A stretch of 44,375 nucleotides of DNA. Origin: Candidatus Poribacteria bacterium. Its GTDB lineage: Bacteria; Poribacteria; WGA-4E; WGA-3G. Position 1 is the first letter of the stretch. Every line of letters begins with the position of its first letter. A program made the position numbers and the translations under genes. Location of the stretch: assembly GCA_022820835.1 (NCBI GenBank), contig JAJEET010000087.1:1-44375 (forward strand), in the 5' to 3' direction. Shown here piece by piece: positions 25,020 to 33,668 of this stretch. Below the pieces are notes generated by a model that worked only from the letters and a program-made list of their open reading frames with translations, had not been told where the DNA came from and searched no databases.

Positions 25020-25307
25020 TTAGTTGTTAGGCACCGTTTCGCAACCGACGATACTACCGGTCTGCGAATCGAAAATTACGCCATAAGATCCGGGAGGCGC
25101 GAAATCAATATTGTTCAACATAGCCAAACCTGTATTCGCGTCCTCTAAATAGTAAAACCCCTGATACGTGTGTCCGGGTGTGTCGATACACCGCACATGG
25201 TAACAGTGGTTGTGGAACTGAATCGTATTCCCGTAAATGATAATATACCTGTCCCCAAACAGGCTCATTGCGATCTGATTGACGACATAAGGGTCCACGT
25301 TTTGCAC
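25020..25307 (-). CDS. Small hypothetical protein coupled to the OmpA-type gene
   Basis: 95 residues with a GTG start only six bases after the upstream stop codon, so translation is probably coupled. No family recognised. The composition is ordinary and soluble: RYIIIYGNTIQFHNHCYHVR, GFYYLEDANTGLAML, and a C-terminal PPGSYGVIFDSQTGSIVGCE. The three Cys and three His are not in a known metal motif. No signal peptide, which contrasts with the two lipoproteins upstream. Coding is supported by the tight spacing and by a protein-like composition over its full length. Confidence 0.6.
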   Translation of the reverse strand: MQNVDPYVVNQIAMSLFGDRYIIIYGNTIQFHNHCYHVRCIDTPGHTYQGFYYLEDANTGLAMLNNIDFAPPGSYGVIFDSQTGSIVGCETVPNN

Positions 25308-25313
25308 GATACT

Positions 25314-26963
25314 TTAATTTGTTTTGATGATAATATCAATCCTGCGGTTGCGTTCCTCTTTATCGGGTCCATCACTCGCGATAGGTCGTGCTTCCCCTAA
25401 CCCTGCAGCCGTAATCCGGTTTGCATCCACACGACCTTCATCTATAAGGTACTTCTTGATTGTATCGGCGCGCCCCATACTCAAATTTTGATTGCTGTTT
25501 GCATCTCCCAAAGAACTCGTGTGCACCTCAATATGGACAGGGTAAGTATCGAACCCAGCTGTCCGTAGTACTTTTGCGAGTTCCGCGAAAGTTCCGAAAA
25601 ACTCTTTCTGGAGCAGCGTGCTGCCGTGTGCGAAGACGTTGCCACCAATACGAACGAGTACACTATCGCGCTGTTCGATGACGTTGGTCACCTTCGGGAC
25701 CCGTCTTGAAGCGGCGGCGAGGTCCGACTTCGCCGATGTCACGCGTACTGCGTTTGTAGTGGCGCGTTGTAGGTAATCCTCCGCCTCTTTAGCGGCATCA
25801 ATAGCCATCTGATATTCCTTAGATGCGAACGCAGATATGGCTTTTTCATAAGCCGAATCCGCGAGTTTATAAAGCTGCGGCTCCAGCTGTGGCACTTGCG
25901 TCTCTGCTTGCGCTGCAATTTTTTTCCCGATACTCTCAACTGCCGCTTTTGCCTGTGCTATCAGCGCGCTTAATTCCTGCTGGGCGCGCTGCTGATATTC
26001 CTTTACCTCCGCGGTCGCGACAACTGCATCCGCCATCTGTTGTGCTTGTTCAGCCGTCTGCTTCGCCTGTTCATAATGTCCGACATCAAATTGCTGCTTC
26101 GCCTGTTGCACCTGCGTACTCGCTTCTTGGAACGGCTTCGGTGAATGCTGCAGCGCATTGAGGATTTGTGCCCGTTGGAGGACGACCTCTACCCGCGCAA
26201 TAGCGATCCGAGCGTCCATCTCTGCCGCCGTCCTTGCCCGCTGATTTTCGACAGCCAACTGGTAAAGACTGTTTACGTGCGTCTCTACATCAGCGATAGC
26301 ATTCTCTGCTTCGGTAAACGCGCCCCGTTCAATGAAACCCAACGCGGACGCGATCGACGCCTGGCTCCGCTCATACGCCGCAGTACTTTTAATAGGGGGA
26401 TAGATTTCCGCTGCGATACTCCCAAGCGATTCGGCGATCCTCACAGGCATACGCAATTCGGCTTGGCGCAGCTGCATCTCTAAATCAGCGACTTCTTTTG
26501 AAAGTTTTGACCGCTGCTGTTCACGGGTATCACGTGCCTTTTGGGCAAAAGAGAGTTGTACCTCCGTGATCGCCTGATGGAGACTTGCAATTTCAAGTTC
26601 ATGTTCATGCGCCGTAATGATCTGTTGATAGATCTGTTCTCGGATGGCAACGGCTTGCTGCCGGGCGTGATGCTGTCGTGTTTTCGCAATAGCGATCTGT
26701 GCGACCAATTCCGCCTGAGATGCGAATTCCGAACTTTGCGCGAGGTCCCCTTTTTCGTACGAATCACGTGCGAAACTCAGGAGTTTCACGGCACGTCCAA
26801 ATTCCTCCGGCACCAAAGACTCTGCTTCCGATGTCGCCGCATCGTTAATCGCCTGCTGTGCGTCTTGTAACTGCGTCTCCAGCACAATTTGATTAATCTC
26901 TGGTTTCGCACACGCAAAGACGAGAAGGCAAGCAGATAAAAATATCCATCCATAGAATTTCAT
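25314..26963 (-). CDS. Lipoprotein with DUF4398-type helical region and OmpA domain
   Basis: 549 residues. A lipoprotein signal ends at VFAC with Cys18. Residues ~30-110 resemble DUF4398 (INDAATSEAESLVPEEFGRA, then KGDLAQSSEFASQAELVAQ). A long Ala/Gln-rich helical, coiled-coil stretch follows to ~420. Residues ~430-549 are an OmpA-like peptidoglycan-binding domain: VFAHGSTLLQ, VHIEVHTSSLGDANSNQNLS, RADTIKKYL and EERNRRIDI, where the D..N..LS..RA and NRRI positions fit diaminopimelate binding. It would span from a lipid anchor to the cell wall as an envelope tether. It lies 31 bp after a second DUF4398-like lipoprotein gene, and both seem to be one operon. Confidence 0.87.
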   Translation of the reverse strand: MKFYGWIFLSACLLVFACAKPEINQIVLETQLQDAQQAINDAATSEAESLVPEEFGRAVKLLSFARDSYEKGDLAQSSEFASQAELVAQIAIAKTRQHHARQQAVAIREQIYQQIITAHEHELEIASLHQAITEVQLSFAQKARDTREQQRSKLSKEVADLEMQLRQAELRMPVRIAESLGSIAAEIYPPIKSTAAYERSQASIASALGFIERGAFTEAENAIADVETHVNSLYQLAVENQRARTAAEMDARIAIARVEVVLQRAQILNALQHSPKPFQEASTQVQQAKQQFDVGHYEQAKQTAEQAQQMADAVVATAEVKEYQQRAQQELSALIAQAKAAVESIGKKIAAQAETQVPQLEPQLYKLADSAYEKAISAFASKEYQMAIDAAKEAEDYLQRATTNAVRVTSAKSDLAAASRRVPKVTNVIEQRDSVLVRIGGNVFAHGSTLLQKEFFGTFAELAKVLRTAGFDTYPVHIEVHTSSLGDANSNQNLSMGRADTIKKYLIDEGRVDANRITAAGLGEARPIASDGPDKEERNRRIDIIIKTN

Positions 26964-26994
26964 AAGTTCACCTCAAACGTGCAGCCCAACTTTC

Positions 26995-27399
26995 TTAATC
27001 GCTTCGTAAGGCATCAAATTCTTCTCTTGCGACCTCAAGCCGCTGGAGTACTTCAGCGACGTTTTCCTTCCTGATCACCAGTTGTGCCTGTGCTTCCTTA
27101 ACGACTGCCTCTTCACGAAGCGCGATAGCGGTCTCAGTTGCGATTCGTGCATGGAGATATGCGCGGAGTGCCTTTCGATACGCCCGTTCAGCATCGCCAG
27201 CATTCATAGCGTCCTCAGAGGCAGTTAACAACTCCTGTGCGGCGTGGAGCGATGACCCCGGAGATGCCTGTGCGCCGACAGCATCAGCGGACGTGATTGC
27301 CACGTTTGCGTTTTGCATTGTCTCAACAGCGAGTTGTCGTAACTCGCCGCCGCAGCCGAGCACCATTGCCATCGCAACGAAAAAGATTAGCCATCTCAT
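26995..27399 (-). CDS. Small lipoprotein of DUF4398 type
   Basis: 134 residues with AAAGGGA before the ATG. Lipobox MVLGC with Cys16. The mature part is a helical hairpin: NVAITSADAVGAQASPGSSL, AAQELLTASEDAMNAGDAER and AYRKALRAYLHARIATETAI, the DUF4398 pattern, then a charged coil to the end. It is effectively a stand-alone version of the N-terminal region of the 549-residue protein downstream, so the pair may have arisen by duplication and may interact. Outer-membrane or periplasmic location inferred. Function unknown. Confidence 0.8.
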   Translation of the reverse strand: MRWLIFFVAMAMVLGCGGELRQLAVETMQNANVAITSADAVGAQASPGSSLHAAQELLTASEDAMNAGDAERAYRKALRAYLHARIATETAIALREEAVVKEAQAQLVIRKENVAEVLQRLEVAREEFDALRSD

Positions 27400-27446
27400 A
27401 ATCGATTCCCTTTCAAAAGCGTATGAACCTATCGGTGTATCAGAGT

Positions 27447-27497
27447 AAAAAAGCCTCGCTCGGGCGGTCCGCGATGCGGCCCCCTAAGGCGAGGCTT
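27447..27497 (-). terminator. Rho-independent terminator after rpmA
   Basis: On the minus strand an AGCCTCGC / GCGAGGCT stem (arms 27489-27496 and 27452-27459), GC-rich loop region with its own pairing, then six T. It ends the rplU-rpmA transcript and separates it from the lipoprotein operon. Confidence 0.9.
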
Positions 27498-27529
27498 CTG
27501 GTCATTCGTTCCTGGTGCGGATGTCCGCG

Positions 27530-27796
27530 CTAATATTCAGGACGCTCTGTATAGACGCTCACCTTCCGGCGATATTTGTCTTTCCGTTCAAACCATACGT
27601 ATCCATTAATTTTCGAGTAGAGTGTATAGTCGCTTCCGACTCCGACGTTGTTTCCGGCGTGTATATGTGTCCCACGCTGCCGAGCGAGGATGCTCCCAGC
27701 GGTGACAAAATTTCCAGAAAACCTTTTGACACCGAGCCGTTTACCGATCGTGTCGCGTCCGTTCCGAGTGCTTCCGCCGCCTTTCTTATGAGCCAT
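27530..27796 (-). CDS. rpmA: 50S ribosomal protein L27
   Basis: 88 residues from the ATG at 27796 ([16 protein letters not shown]). The longer in-frame start at 27820 lies inside rplU and is rejected because GGAGGAGGA sits just upstream of 27796. The start, MAHKKGGG, shows no N-terminal presequence, so no Prp-type cleavage is needed. Conserved [21 protein letters not shown] and [17 protein letters not shown]27 reaches the peptidyl-transferase centre. It overlaps the end of rplU by 11 bases and shares its promoter. Confidence 0.97.
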   Translation of the reverse strand: MAHKKGGGSTRNGRDTIGKRLGVKRFSGNFVTAGSILARQRGTHIHAGNNVGVGSDYTLYSKINGYVWFERKDKYRRKVSVYTERPEY

Positions 27797-28124
27797 TAGA
27801 TTCCTCCTCCACCGCGCCAATAGCGATAATTTTCACGCGTGTAAATGATTGACGGTGTCCTAATTTACGTTTATAACCCTTACGTCGTTTCGATTTGAAC
27901 ACAACTATTTTTTTGGTGCGCGCCTGTTGAACGACTTCACCTGTAACAGTGGTGTTCTCAAGATAAGGCGAGCCGGCTTGCAACTGACCGTCAGCATCAA
28001 CGACAGCCAAGACAGACGGGAATGTAACGTTTTCGCCAACGTCTGCATCAAGTTTTTCAACATCAATCAGATTCCCGACTTCTACACGGTGCTGTTTCCC
28101 ACCGCTCGCAAAAACTGCATACAT
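27786..28124 (-). CDS. rplU: 50S ribosomal protein L21
   Basis: 112 residues. Conserved [16 protein letters not shown] start and the basic [23 protein letters not shown] near the C-terminus that binds 23S rRNA, in pieces [14 protein letters not shown] and FTRVKI. The last codons (EEESNGS) contain the ribosome binding site of rpmA, and the two frames overlap by 11 bases, so translation is coupled. AAAGGAG precedes the ATG. Promoter at 28152-28180. Confidence 0.97.
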   Translation of the reverse strand: MYAVFASGGKQHRVEVGNLIDVEKLDADVGENVTFPSVLAVVDADGQLQAGSPYLENTTVTGEVVQQARTKKIVVFKSKRRKGYKRKLGHRQSFTRVKIIAIGAVEEESNGS

Positions 28125-28151
28125 TTTTGAAAATTACTCCTTTCTGCTTAA

Positions 28152-28180
28152 ATTATACCGCAAAAACACTTCAATGTCAA
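28152..28180 (-). promoter_or_regulatory. Perfect-consensus sigma-70 promoter for rplU-rpmA
   Basis: On the minus strand TTGACA (28180-28175), 17-bp spacer, TATAAT (28157-28152), 27 bases before the rplU start. All twelve bases match. Confidence 0.9.
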
Positions 28181-28263
28181 CTAAGACTGATATTTTGTCC
28201 AGGACGATTCAGTTTTCGGTTCCGATCTTATAGTAGATCCTGTAATTACTTATACACTTAGCA

Positions 28264-28357
28264 TCGGTGCGGTTGGAATGCAGGTCGCAACCCCCCTTTA
28301 TCCCCCCTTATCAGGGGGGCAGGCGAGTACGCCGCAAAACCAGACCTACCGGGGGGT
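28264..28357. repeat. Family C element with an inserted hairpin
   Basis: CGGTGCGGTTGGAATGCAGG, then a hairpin CCCCCCTTATCAGGGGGG (28303-28320 with an upstream CCCCCCTTTAT copy), then GGCGAGTACGCCGCAAAAC and CAGACCTACCGGGGGG. The hairpin interrupts the element exactly between TCGCA and GGCGAG compared with 14965-15039. A REP family A motif follows at 28434-28448. Confidence 0.7.
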
Positions 28358-28433
28358 TGAAAGTGTGTATTTATTTTTGGAATTTACTATAACTTTAGTT
28401 GATAGAAGCTAACGTTTAGAAGCAAATCAATAC

Positions 28434-28448
28434 TGTAGGTTGGGTTGA
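28434..28448 (+). repeat. REP family A motif, single copy
   Basis: TGTAGGTTGGGTTGA, 28 bases past the rng stop codon in the downstream flank. Confidence 0.6.
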
Positions 28449-28475
28449 AAGCATCACCTACCGCGCCTCTCCACA

Positions 28476-30059
28476 TTAATCCAAGAAAATCTCTTCACCG
28501 CCGCCGACGAAAATGCGATAATCTTCGAGGTGCAGATCGAGGTCAGATTCCAGCGTTAAGTCCAATTCTAACGACTTCTTGAGTTCACCTAATTTATGCG
28601 ACATCTGCGACTTAATATGCGAGACGACATAGTTGTTAGCAATAACACGTAATTTCGAGTGCTTCGTCTGGTTATGTGCGGCTTTAATCGCACGGAGTAA
28701 CTGAATGACAACTGTTTCAATAGAAAGCACAGTGCCGTGCCCATCGCAGTACGGACACTTTTCCTTCAAGAGTGTAGAGAGGCTTGGGCGTGTGCGTTGG
28801 CGCGTCATCTCAACCAAACCCAAATCTGAGAAGTGGAGGATGTTGGTGCGGGCACGGTCCTTTCGGAGCGCCTCCTGCAGCATCTTAAAGACGCGCTTGC
28901 GGTGCGATGCCTCTTCCATATCAATGAAATCAACGACAATAATACCGCCAAGATCGCGGAGCTGAATCTGTCGGACGACCTCTTCAACCGCCTCAAGATT
29001 AGCACTAAGGATGGTATTGTCTGGATCAGATTTCCCGACGAACCGTCCTGTATTAACATCAATTGAGACCATGGCTTCAGTCTCTTGGATGATAATATGT
29101 CCACCACACTTAAGCCAAATTTTCTCACTGAGTGCTTCCTTGAGTGAGCGTTCTACGCCATAAGCCTCAAAGAGCGTCGGCGCAACATCTTTATAGAGCG
29201 ATACCCTCGGTTTCAAGTGCGGCATAACAGAGGAAACATAATCCATTGTCTCCTGATACCCGTTATCTGAGTCGATGAGGAGCTGCTTAACGTCCTTTGT
29301 CAGCATATCTCGGACGATCCGATTCGTGAAACTCAAGTCTTCACTGATAAGGCAAGGTGCTGATTTCCGGTGTGCCCGTTCACAAATATCGACCCACTGT
29401 TTGATGAGGTATCGGATTTCGGATGCGAATTCGGATTCGCTCAAGCCTTCCGCCGCTGTCCGTATAATAAAACCGCCTTCAACATCCGCTTTAATCGTTT
29501 TCGCCATGTTGCGTAGCCTGTCCCGCTCAGTGGCAGCCTCAATCCGACGCGATACGCCGATATTAGAGGAATTCGGCATGTAAACGACATAGCGTCCTGG
29601 GAGTGTTATGTTACTGGTAACACGCGCCCCCTTTGTGCCGATCGGCTCTTTTCCGACTTGCACGAGAAGTTCTTCTCTCTTCGAGATGAGATCGCTGATA
29701 AGAAACGGGAACCCACGTCCCCCGCGCGACGATTTACCTAATTTTGCCTTTAAATCTAAAGTCTCGGCATTCTTACTCGTGCCTCGCTTGCCATTTGGAC
29801 TTTCATCATCTGCCTCATCTCCGTTAATACTCTCGAATTTGATGTCAGAAATGTGTAAAAAGGCGTGGCGGTTTAATCCAATATCAACGAAAGCTACCTG
29901 CATTCCGGGTAAAACATTTTCGACCCTGCCTTTATAGATATTGCCCAATGTCTGCGTCGCTGCTTTCCGTTCAATATAAATTTCATTCAGCACCCCCTCC
30001 TCAAGTACCGCACAGCGCGTTTCATACGCATCATCGGAAATAAGAATCTCCTTTTCCAT
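28476..30059 (-). CDS. rng: Ribonuclease G / E family endoribonuclease
   Basis: 527 residues, start fixed by AGGAGGT six bases upstream. This family cleaves single-stranded RNA in mRNA decay and rRNA/tRNA maturation. The N-terminal S1 domain carries GNIYKGRVENVLPGMQVAF and FVDIGLNRHAFLH, interrupted by a charged ~40-residue insert (DEADDESPNGKRGTSKN region). The catalytic Mg-binding aspartates are seen in SIDVNTG and VVDFIDME, and the zinc-link CPYCDGHG lies at ~435. There is no long C-terminal scaffold, so it is RNase G-like in size. GARVTSNITLPGRY and the 5'-sensor region are present. Leader hairpin at 30074-30094. Confidence 0.93.
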   Translation of the reverse strand: MEKEILISDDAYETRCAVLEEGVLNEIYIERKAATQTLGNIYKGRVENVLPGMQVAFVDIGLNRHAFLHISDIKFESINGDEADDESPNGKRGTSKNAETLDLKAKLGKSSRGGRGFPFLISDLISKREELLVQVGKEPIGTKGARVTSNITLPGRYVVYMPNSSNIGVSRRIEAATERDRLRNMAKTIKADVEGGFIIRTAAEGLSESEFASEIRYLIKQWVDICERAHRKSAPCLISEDLSFTNRIVRDMLTKDVKQLLIDSDNGYQETMDYVSSVMPHLKPRVSLYKDVAPTLFEAYGVERSLKEALSEKIWLKCGGHIIIQETEAMVSIDVNTGRFVGKSDPDNTILSANLEAVEEVVRQIQLRDLGGIIVVDFIDMEEASHRKRVFKMLQEALRKDRARTNILHFSDLGLVEMTRQRTRPSLSTLLKEKCPYCDGHGTVLSIETVVIQLLRAIKAAHNQTKHSKLRVIANNYVVSHIKSQMSHKLGELKKSLELDLTLESDLDLHLEDYRIFVGGGEEIFLD

Positions 30060-30073
30060 TATTACCTCCTGTT

Positions 30074-30094
30074 GTGCCTTATCTCAACAGGCAC
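30074..30094 (-). promoter_or_regulatory. Leader hairpin just upstream of the rng ribosome binding site
   Basis: GTGCCT / AGGCAC stem with a competing TGTTG / CAACA pairing, six bases from the AGGAGGT of rng. RNase E is known to control its own mRNA through 5' leader hairpins in E. coli; similar autocontrol here is only a possibility. Confidence 0.35.
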
Positions 30095-30463
30095 ATCGGT
30101 TAATTGTCATGTCATGATCGGCAGCGTTGCCTAAAGCAGTGAGGGCTTAAAAGAATAGCGTCAAGTGTGCGGTTGCCCCCAGTGGGAGTGGCACCAAATC
30201 ATCGTATAGCGAGACGATATTTTCGAGGTCTCAAGGTTTGAAATAATATCATTTCTAATTGAAAATGTCTCTTTTTTGTAGCACGATGCACTTCGCATCT
30301 GGGCGAGTACGCCGCAAAACTTTTAGTTTGTGTCCTAAAAATAACGACCCTAATAACCACCTAACGAGACAACAATTTATAGAAATGGTATAACAACGTG
30401 AATTTGGTATAAATGATAGCGTTATCCACTATCGATATTCATCCTAAGCTTGCGAGCTGCGTC
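30095..30463. other. Gene-free region between the rng leader and the regulator gene
   Basis: Contains a partial family C core at 30284-30320 (GATGCACTTCGCATC hairpin, then GGGCGAGTACGCCGCAAAAC). The rest has short AT-rich stretches and no frame I would call. The rng promoter should be on the minus strand here but I could not assign clear hexamers. Confidence 0.45.
30284..30320. repeat. Family C core without arms
   Basis: GATGCACTTCGCATC followed by TGGGCGAGTACGCCGCAAAAC. The GGTTCGGTT arms are absent, yet the core is the best conserved part, which is informative for what the element needs. Confidence 0.6.
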
Positions 30464-32038
30464 TTATAGCCTCGGTGTCAGTGTTACAACGGGTGTTATT
30501 AATTCACCCATTGAAATGCCACCGTGCTGGAACCCTCCTTGAAACTGCCGTTTATACTTATAAAAATCGTTTGGGTAGACGAAATAGTAATCGTCTTTCG
30601 CGAGAATATAGTTTTTACTTGGGGTTTCCGCAGGAAGCCTGTACGCCTCTGGATCTTGGAGCCGGATGGCTTCACCCTCATCGCAACCGAGGTTCGTCCC
30701 AATTTTGAACCGTAGACTGGTGGTTGTATCTCGATTCCCCCGGGCGCGGGTGGCACGGTTGCAAAAGACGGAACCGTGGTCACTCGTCAGCACAACAGTC
30801 GCATCCTGTGCCGCGACCATCCGGAGCACCTCAAATAGTACGGAATGCGAAAACCATGAACGTGCAAGTGCCCGAAAAGCAGATTCGTCCGGCGCAAGCT
30901 GCTGCAGCACATCCGACTGCGAACGCTGATGTGTTAAAATATCAATAAAATTGACGACCAACGTCGACAGCTCGACACGCGTATTCGCGGCAACGCGCTT
31001 TTTGTACGTATTTCCACCCCGTACGTCGAAAATCTTGAAATATTGGGGACTCGCCTTCAGTTTGATACCTCTGCGCTTCAGATGTTCCATAAGGAGCTGC
31101 CGCTCATAGCGATTCGTACTCGTATCGCCATCGGATTCCTCCTGCCAGTACTCTGGGTAGCGTTCTGCAATCTCCGCGGGGAACAACCCACTGAACAATG
31201 CGTTCCGAGAATACATCGTAGCACTCGGTAGGATCGAAAAACTATATTGCCGTTGAATAGAAAAATAGGGGTATAAGAGTGATTCAACTGCCAACCAGTG
31301 ATCCAATCGAAAGCAGTCAACCACAATAAAATAGACAGGTCTTCCGGCTTCGAGAAGTGGAATAACATGCCGGTCTAAAACATTCACAGATAACGGCGGT
31401 GCATCTGGACTTCCTGCGACCCAGTCGCAGTAATTCGCCTCCACAAAATCGGAGAACTCGGTATTGCACTCCTTCTTTTGTGCCAGATGCGTCTCTTCCA
31501 AGCCGCCATCGGCTAATTTCTCAGATACTAAATCCCACTGCAACAACTTAACATAGATATCGACCCAATCCTGCCAGGTCGGTGATGCTTCCTTCGTTGA
31601 ACGGATCGTATTGAAATCCGAAGTATACAGGCTCGGAATCTGATCCACGACGAGCTGCGGTTGATCAAGGATACGTTTCAGAGTTGAAACAATCTGTGCA
31701 ACACCGATCGGTTTCACCAAGAAATCTGTTACCTGTTTACCGAGAGCAAACTCGACAAACTGCTCATCGCTGGATTGGGTGACAAGAATGATGGGGATTT
31801 GTGAATTAACGGCACGGATCGCGTCAAGCGTCGCCATCCCATCTTTACCGGGCATCACCTGGTCAAGTAGGATAGCACTATACTGCGTGTCGCCATTCGT
31901 TAGAAGCGCGACACCGTCTTCGCCATTTGTAACAGGTGTGACAGCATAACCGCGTTCACGTAGCACAAGAATGTGCGGTTGTAACGCCTCTATTTCATCG
32001 TCAATCCATAAAATGTGGTGGGACATGCTAAAACTCAT
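30464..32038 (-). CDS. PorX-like response regulator: receiver domain plus PglZ/alkaline phosphatase domain
   Basis: 524 residues (520 if started at the second Met). Residues ~8-125 are a receiver domain: acidic pair Asp13/Asp14 in LWIDDEIEAL, phospho-acceptor Asp59 in ILLDQVMPGKDG, Thr in ILVTQSS and Lys in DFLVKP. The opening LWIDDEIEALQPHILVLRER matches my memory of PorX. The C-terminal ~300 residues are a PglZ-type alkaline phosphatase fold: VDCFRLDHW, ILPSATMYSRNALFSGLFP (candidate nucleophile and substrate loop), LTSDHGS and FQHGGISMGE (metal ligands). PorX, from Bacteroidota, is the regulator of type IX secretion and gliding and has phosphodiesterase activity. It lies 102 bp after a histidine kinase gene on the same strand. 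Architecture call is strong; its role in T9SS is inference. Confidence 0.85.
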   Translation of the reverse strand: MSFSMSHHILWIDDEIEALQPHILVLRERGYAVTPVTNGEDGVALLTNGDTQYSAILLDQVMPGKDGMATLDAIRAVNSQIPIILVTQSSDEQFVEFALGKQVTDFLVKPIGVAQIVSTLKRILDQPQLVVDQIPSLYTSDFNTIRSTKEASPTWQDWVDIYVKLLQWDLVSEKLADGGLEETHLAQKKECNTEFSDFVEANYCDWVAGSPDAPPLSVNVLDRHVIPLLEAGRPVYFIVVDCFRLDHWLAVESLLYPYFSIQRQYSFSILPSATMYSRNALFSGLFPAEIAERYPEYWQEESDGDTSTNRYERQLLMEHLKRRGIKLKASPQYFKIFDVRGGNTYKKRVAANTRVELSTLVVNFIDILTHQRSQSDVLQQLAPDESAFRALARSWFSHSVLFEVLRMVAAQDATVVLTSDHGSVFCNRATRARGNRDTTTSLRFKIGTNLGCDEGEAIRLQDPEAYRLPAETPSKNYILAKDDYYFVYPNDFYKYKRQFQGGFQHGGISMGELITPVVTLTPRL

Positions 32039-32140
32039 TCATACAGTTCAATTGCGGTACGCCACCAAAATTAACTGAATTAGAAAAGTAAAACAAAAAC
32101 GGGTATTCTGCTTCCTCTATAATCCTGCGTTAATTCGGAT

Positions 32141-33628
32141 TTACGCGACCGGCAACCGAATTTCAAAAGTCGTACCTTCAGGGCTCGTCTTAACCATGCG
32201 GATGCTACCGTGATGATATTCGCGAATAATACGCTGCACCACCGTTAAGCCGAGTCCCCACCCGTGTGTCTTCGTGGACATCCCCGGTTCAAAGATTTTT
32301 TGTTGATTTTTGCGGTCTATACCGCATCCGTTGTCGGCATATCGTATGACAATACGCTTGTATCGATTATCGTGCGTCGGTTCAATCTGAATCCATCCTT
32401 CCGTTTTATCCATAGCATCCAACGAGTTGCGGATCAGGTTTTCAAACACCCAATGTAACAACTGCGCGTTTGCGAGGACAGGTAACACTTCACGGGGTAT
32501 CACCTGAATTTCAACGCGACGACTGATATGCGGTAGCCGTTTTTCAAAATAGCTTCGGACTTCTTCAAACACTTCGTTTAAGTTCACTTCAGTCAGGGGT
32601 GGCTGTGTACCGATCATGCCGAAACGTGCAGTTGTTTTCTGCAAACGTTCCAGGTCATTTTGCATACTTTCGGCGAGTTCAACGAGCGTTGCATCATTTT
32701 TGGACCCGCTCCGTTCACGCAAGAGTTCTGTCCATGCGATAAGTGAAGAGATCGGTGTTCCGAGTTGATGCGCCGTCTCCTTAGCTAACCCGCCCCAAAT
32801 TGCCGAATGTTCATAAGATTTTATTCGTTGATATACCAGAAAACAGACAGCCCCAAACACTAATAAGATTATTGGTACAATGAAAGGGACAACCAACCCA
32901 TAGTATGGCTTCCTTTCATAATAAAAGTAAAAACCGGACTCCTCTGATGTCGTCTCAATCTGAGATGAACCGGGTGCGTTCTGAACAAAAATCTCCGCCC
33001 GTTCCTGTTCCTCCGAGGTTGCGCTATCCGCTGTGACAATATCGCCCCATATCTGCCATTTCTGTGGTTTACCATCAGCATCGGTGATGACAAACGGCAG
33101 GTGCGCAATTTCATCCGATGCGGCATCACCGTAATAGACATATCCATTCAGCTGCCGGACGGGAACATCTTTCGGCGCGTTCTTTCCTTTCATGCGCGCT
33201 AATGTCGATCGCAGCAAAGTTTTTTCATCTATCGTCAACGAATTTTCGACGTTTTCGTTGACAGCTACATCCAAACTATCGATTTTTGCGTCTAATTTTG
33301 AGTCAACACCTCGCGTAACTAAGACATTGCCTTCCGCATTCGTGATAATAAAAGAAAATGCGCGCGCCCTGTCTTCAGCCAATGATTCCTGTTTGAAAAT
33401 ATCACTCAACTTCTGTTGTAATCCCAAGTCTTTCACACTCGGAAGTAGCACACCTAAATTGGCAAAGATGTCTATTTGTGCGTCTATATCGGCATTCAAC
33501 TGCGAGATTTGTTGGTTATAATAGGCAAATCCAAATATTAGCATCCCCAGCCCAACGACGAAGTAAACGAATATCAAACGCGTGGTCGTATACCTTGGAA
33601 TAATTTGCCGATTCAACCACAACACCAT
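32141..33628 (-). CDS. Membrane sensor histidine kinase, likely partner of the PorX-like regulator
   Basis: 495 residues. Two transmembrane helices (17-36 and 243-267) bracket a ~205-residue periplasmic sensor with no domain I recognise. The H-box is LAKETAHQLGTPISSLIAW with His287: the AHQLGTP form is unlike classic HELRTP and is one I associate with Bacteroidota kinases near PorX-type regulators. N-box VFENLIRNSLDAMD, G1 YADNGCGID, F FEPGMSTK and G2 GWGLGLTVV are all intact, so the kinase should be active. There is no HAMP domain. With the downstream gene it forms a complete two-component pair. Promoter at 33669-33697. Confidence 0.9.
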   Translation of the reverse strand: MVLWLNRQIIPRYTTTRLIFVYFVVGLGMLIFGFAYYNQQISQLNADIDAQIDIFANLGVLLPSVKDLGLQQKLSDIFKQESLAEDRARAFSFIITNAEGNVLVTRGVDSKLDAKIDSLDVAVNENVENSLTIDEKTLLRSTLARMKGKNAPKDVPVRQLNGYVYYGDAASDEIAHLPFVITDADGKPQKWQIWGDIVTADSATSEEQERAEIFVQNAPGSSQIETTSEESGFYFYYERKPYYGLVVPFIVPIILLVFGAVCFLVYQRIKSYEHSAIWGGLAKETAHQLGTPISSLIAWTELLRERSGSKNDATLVELAESMQNDLERLQKTTARFGMIGTQPPLTEVNLNEVFEEVRSYFEKRLPHISRRVEIQVIPREVLPVLANAQLLHWVFENLIRNSLDAMDKTEGWIQIEPTHDNRYKRIVIRYADNGCGIDRKNQQKIFEPGMSTKTHGWGLGLTVVQRIIREYHHGSIRMVKTSPEGTTFEIRLPVA

Positions 33629-33668
33629 CTTCCTCCGTACAAATCGGACACAAATCTCAACCTAATTA

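Noticed and set aside
30464..32038. BREX or Pgl phage-defence system because of the PglZ domain
   Set aside because: No PglX methylase, PglY/BrxC ATPase or other BREX gene is nearby, and the receiver-PglZ order is that of PorX.
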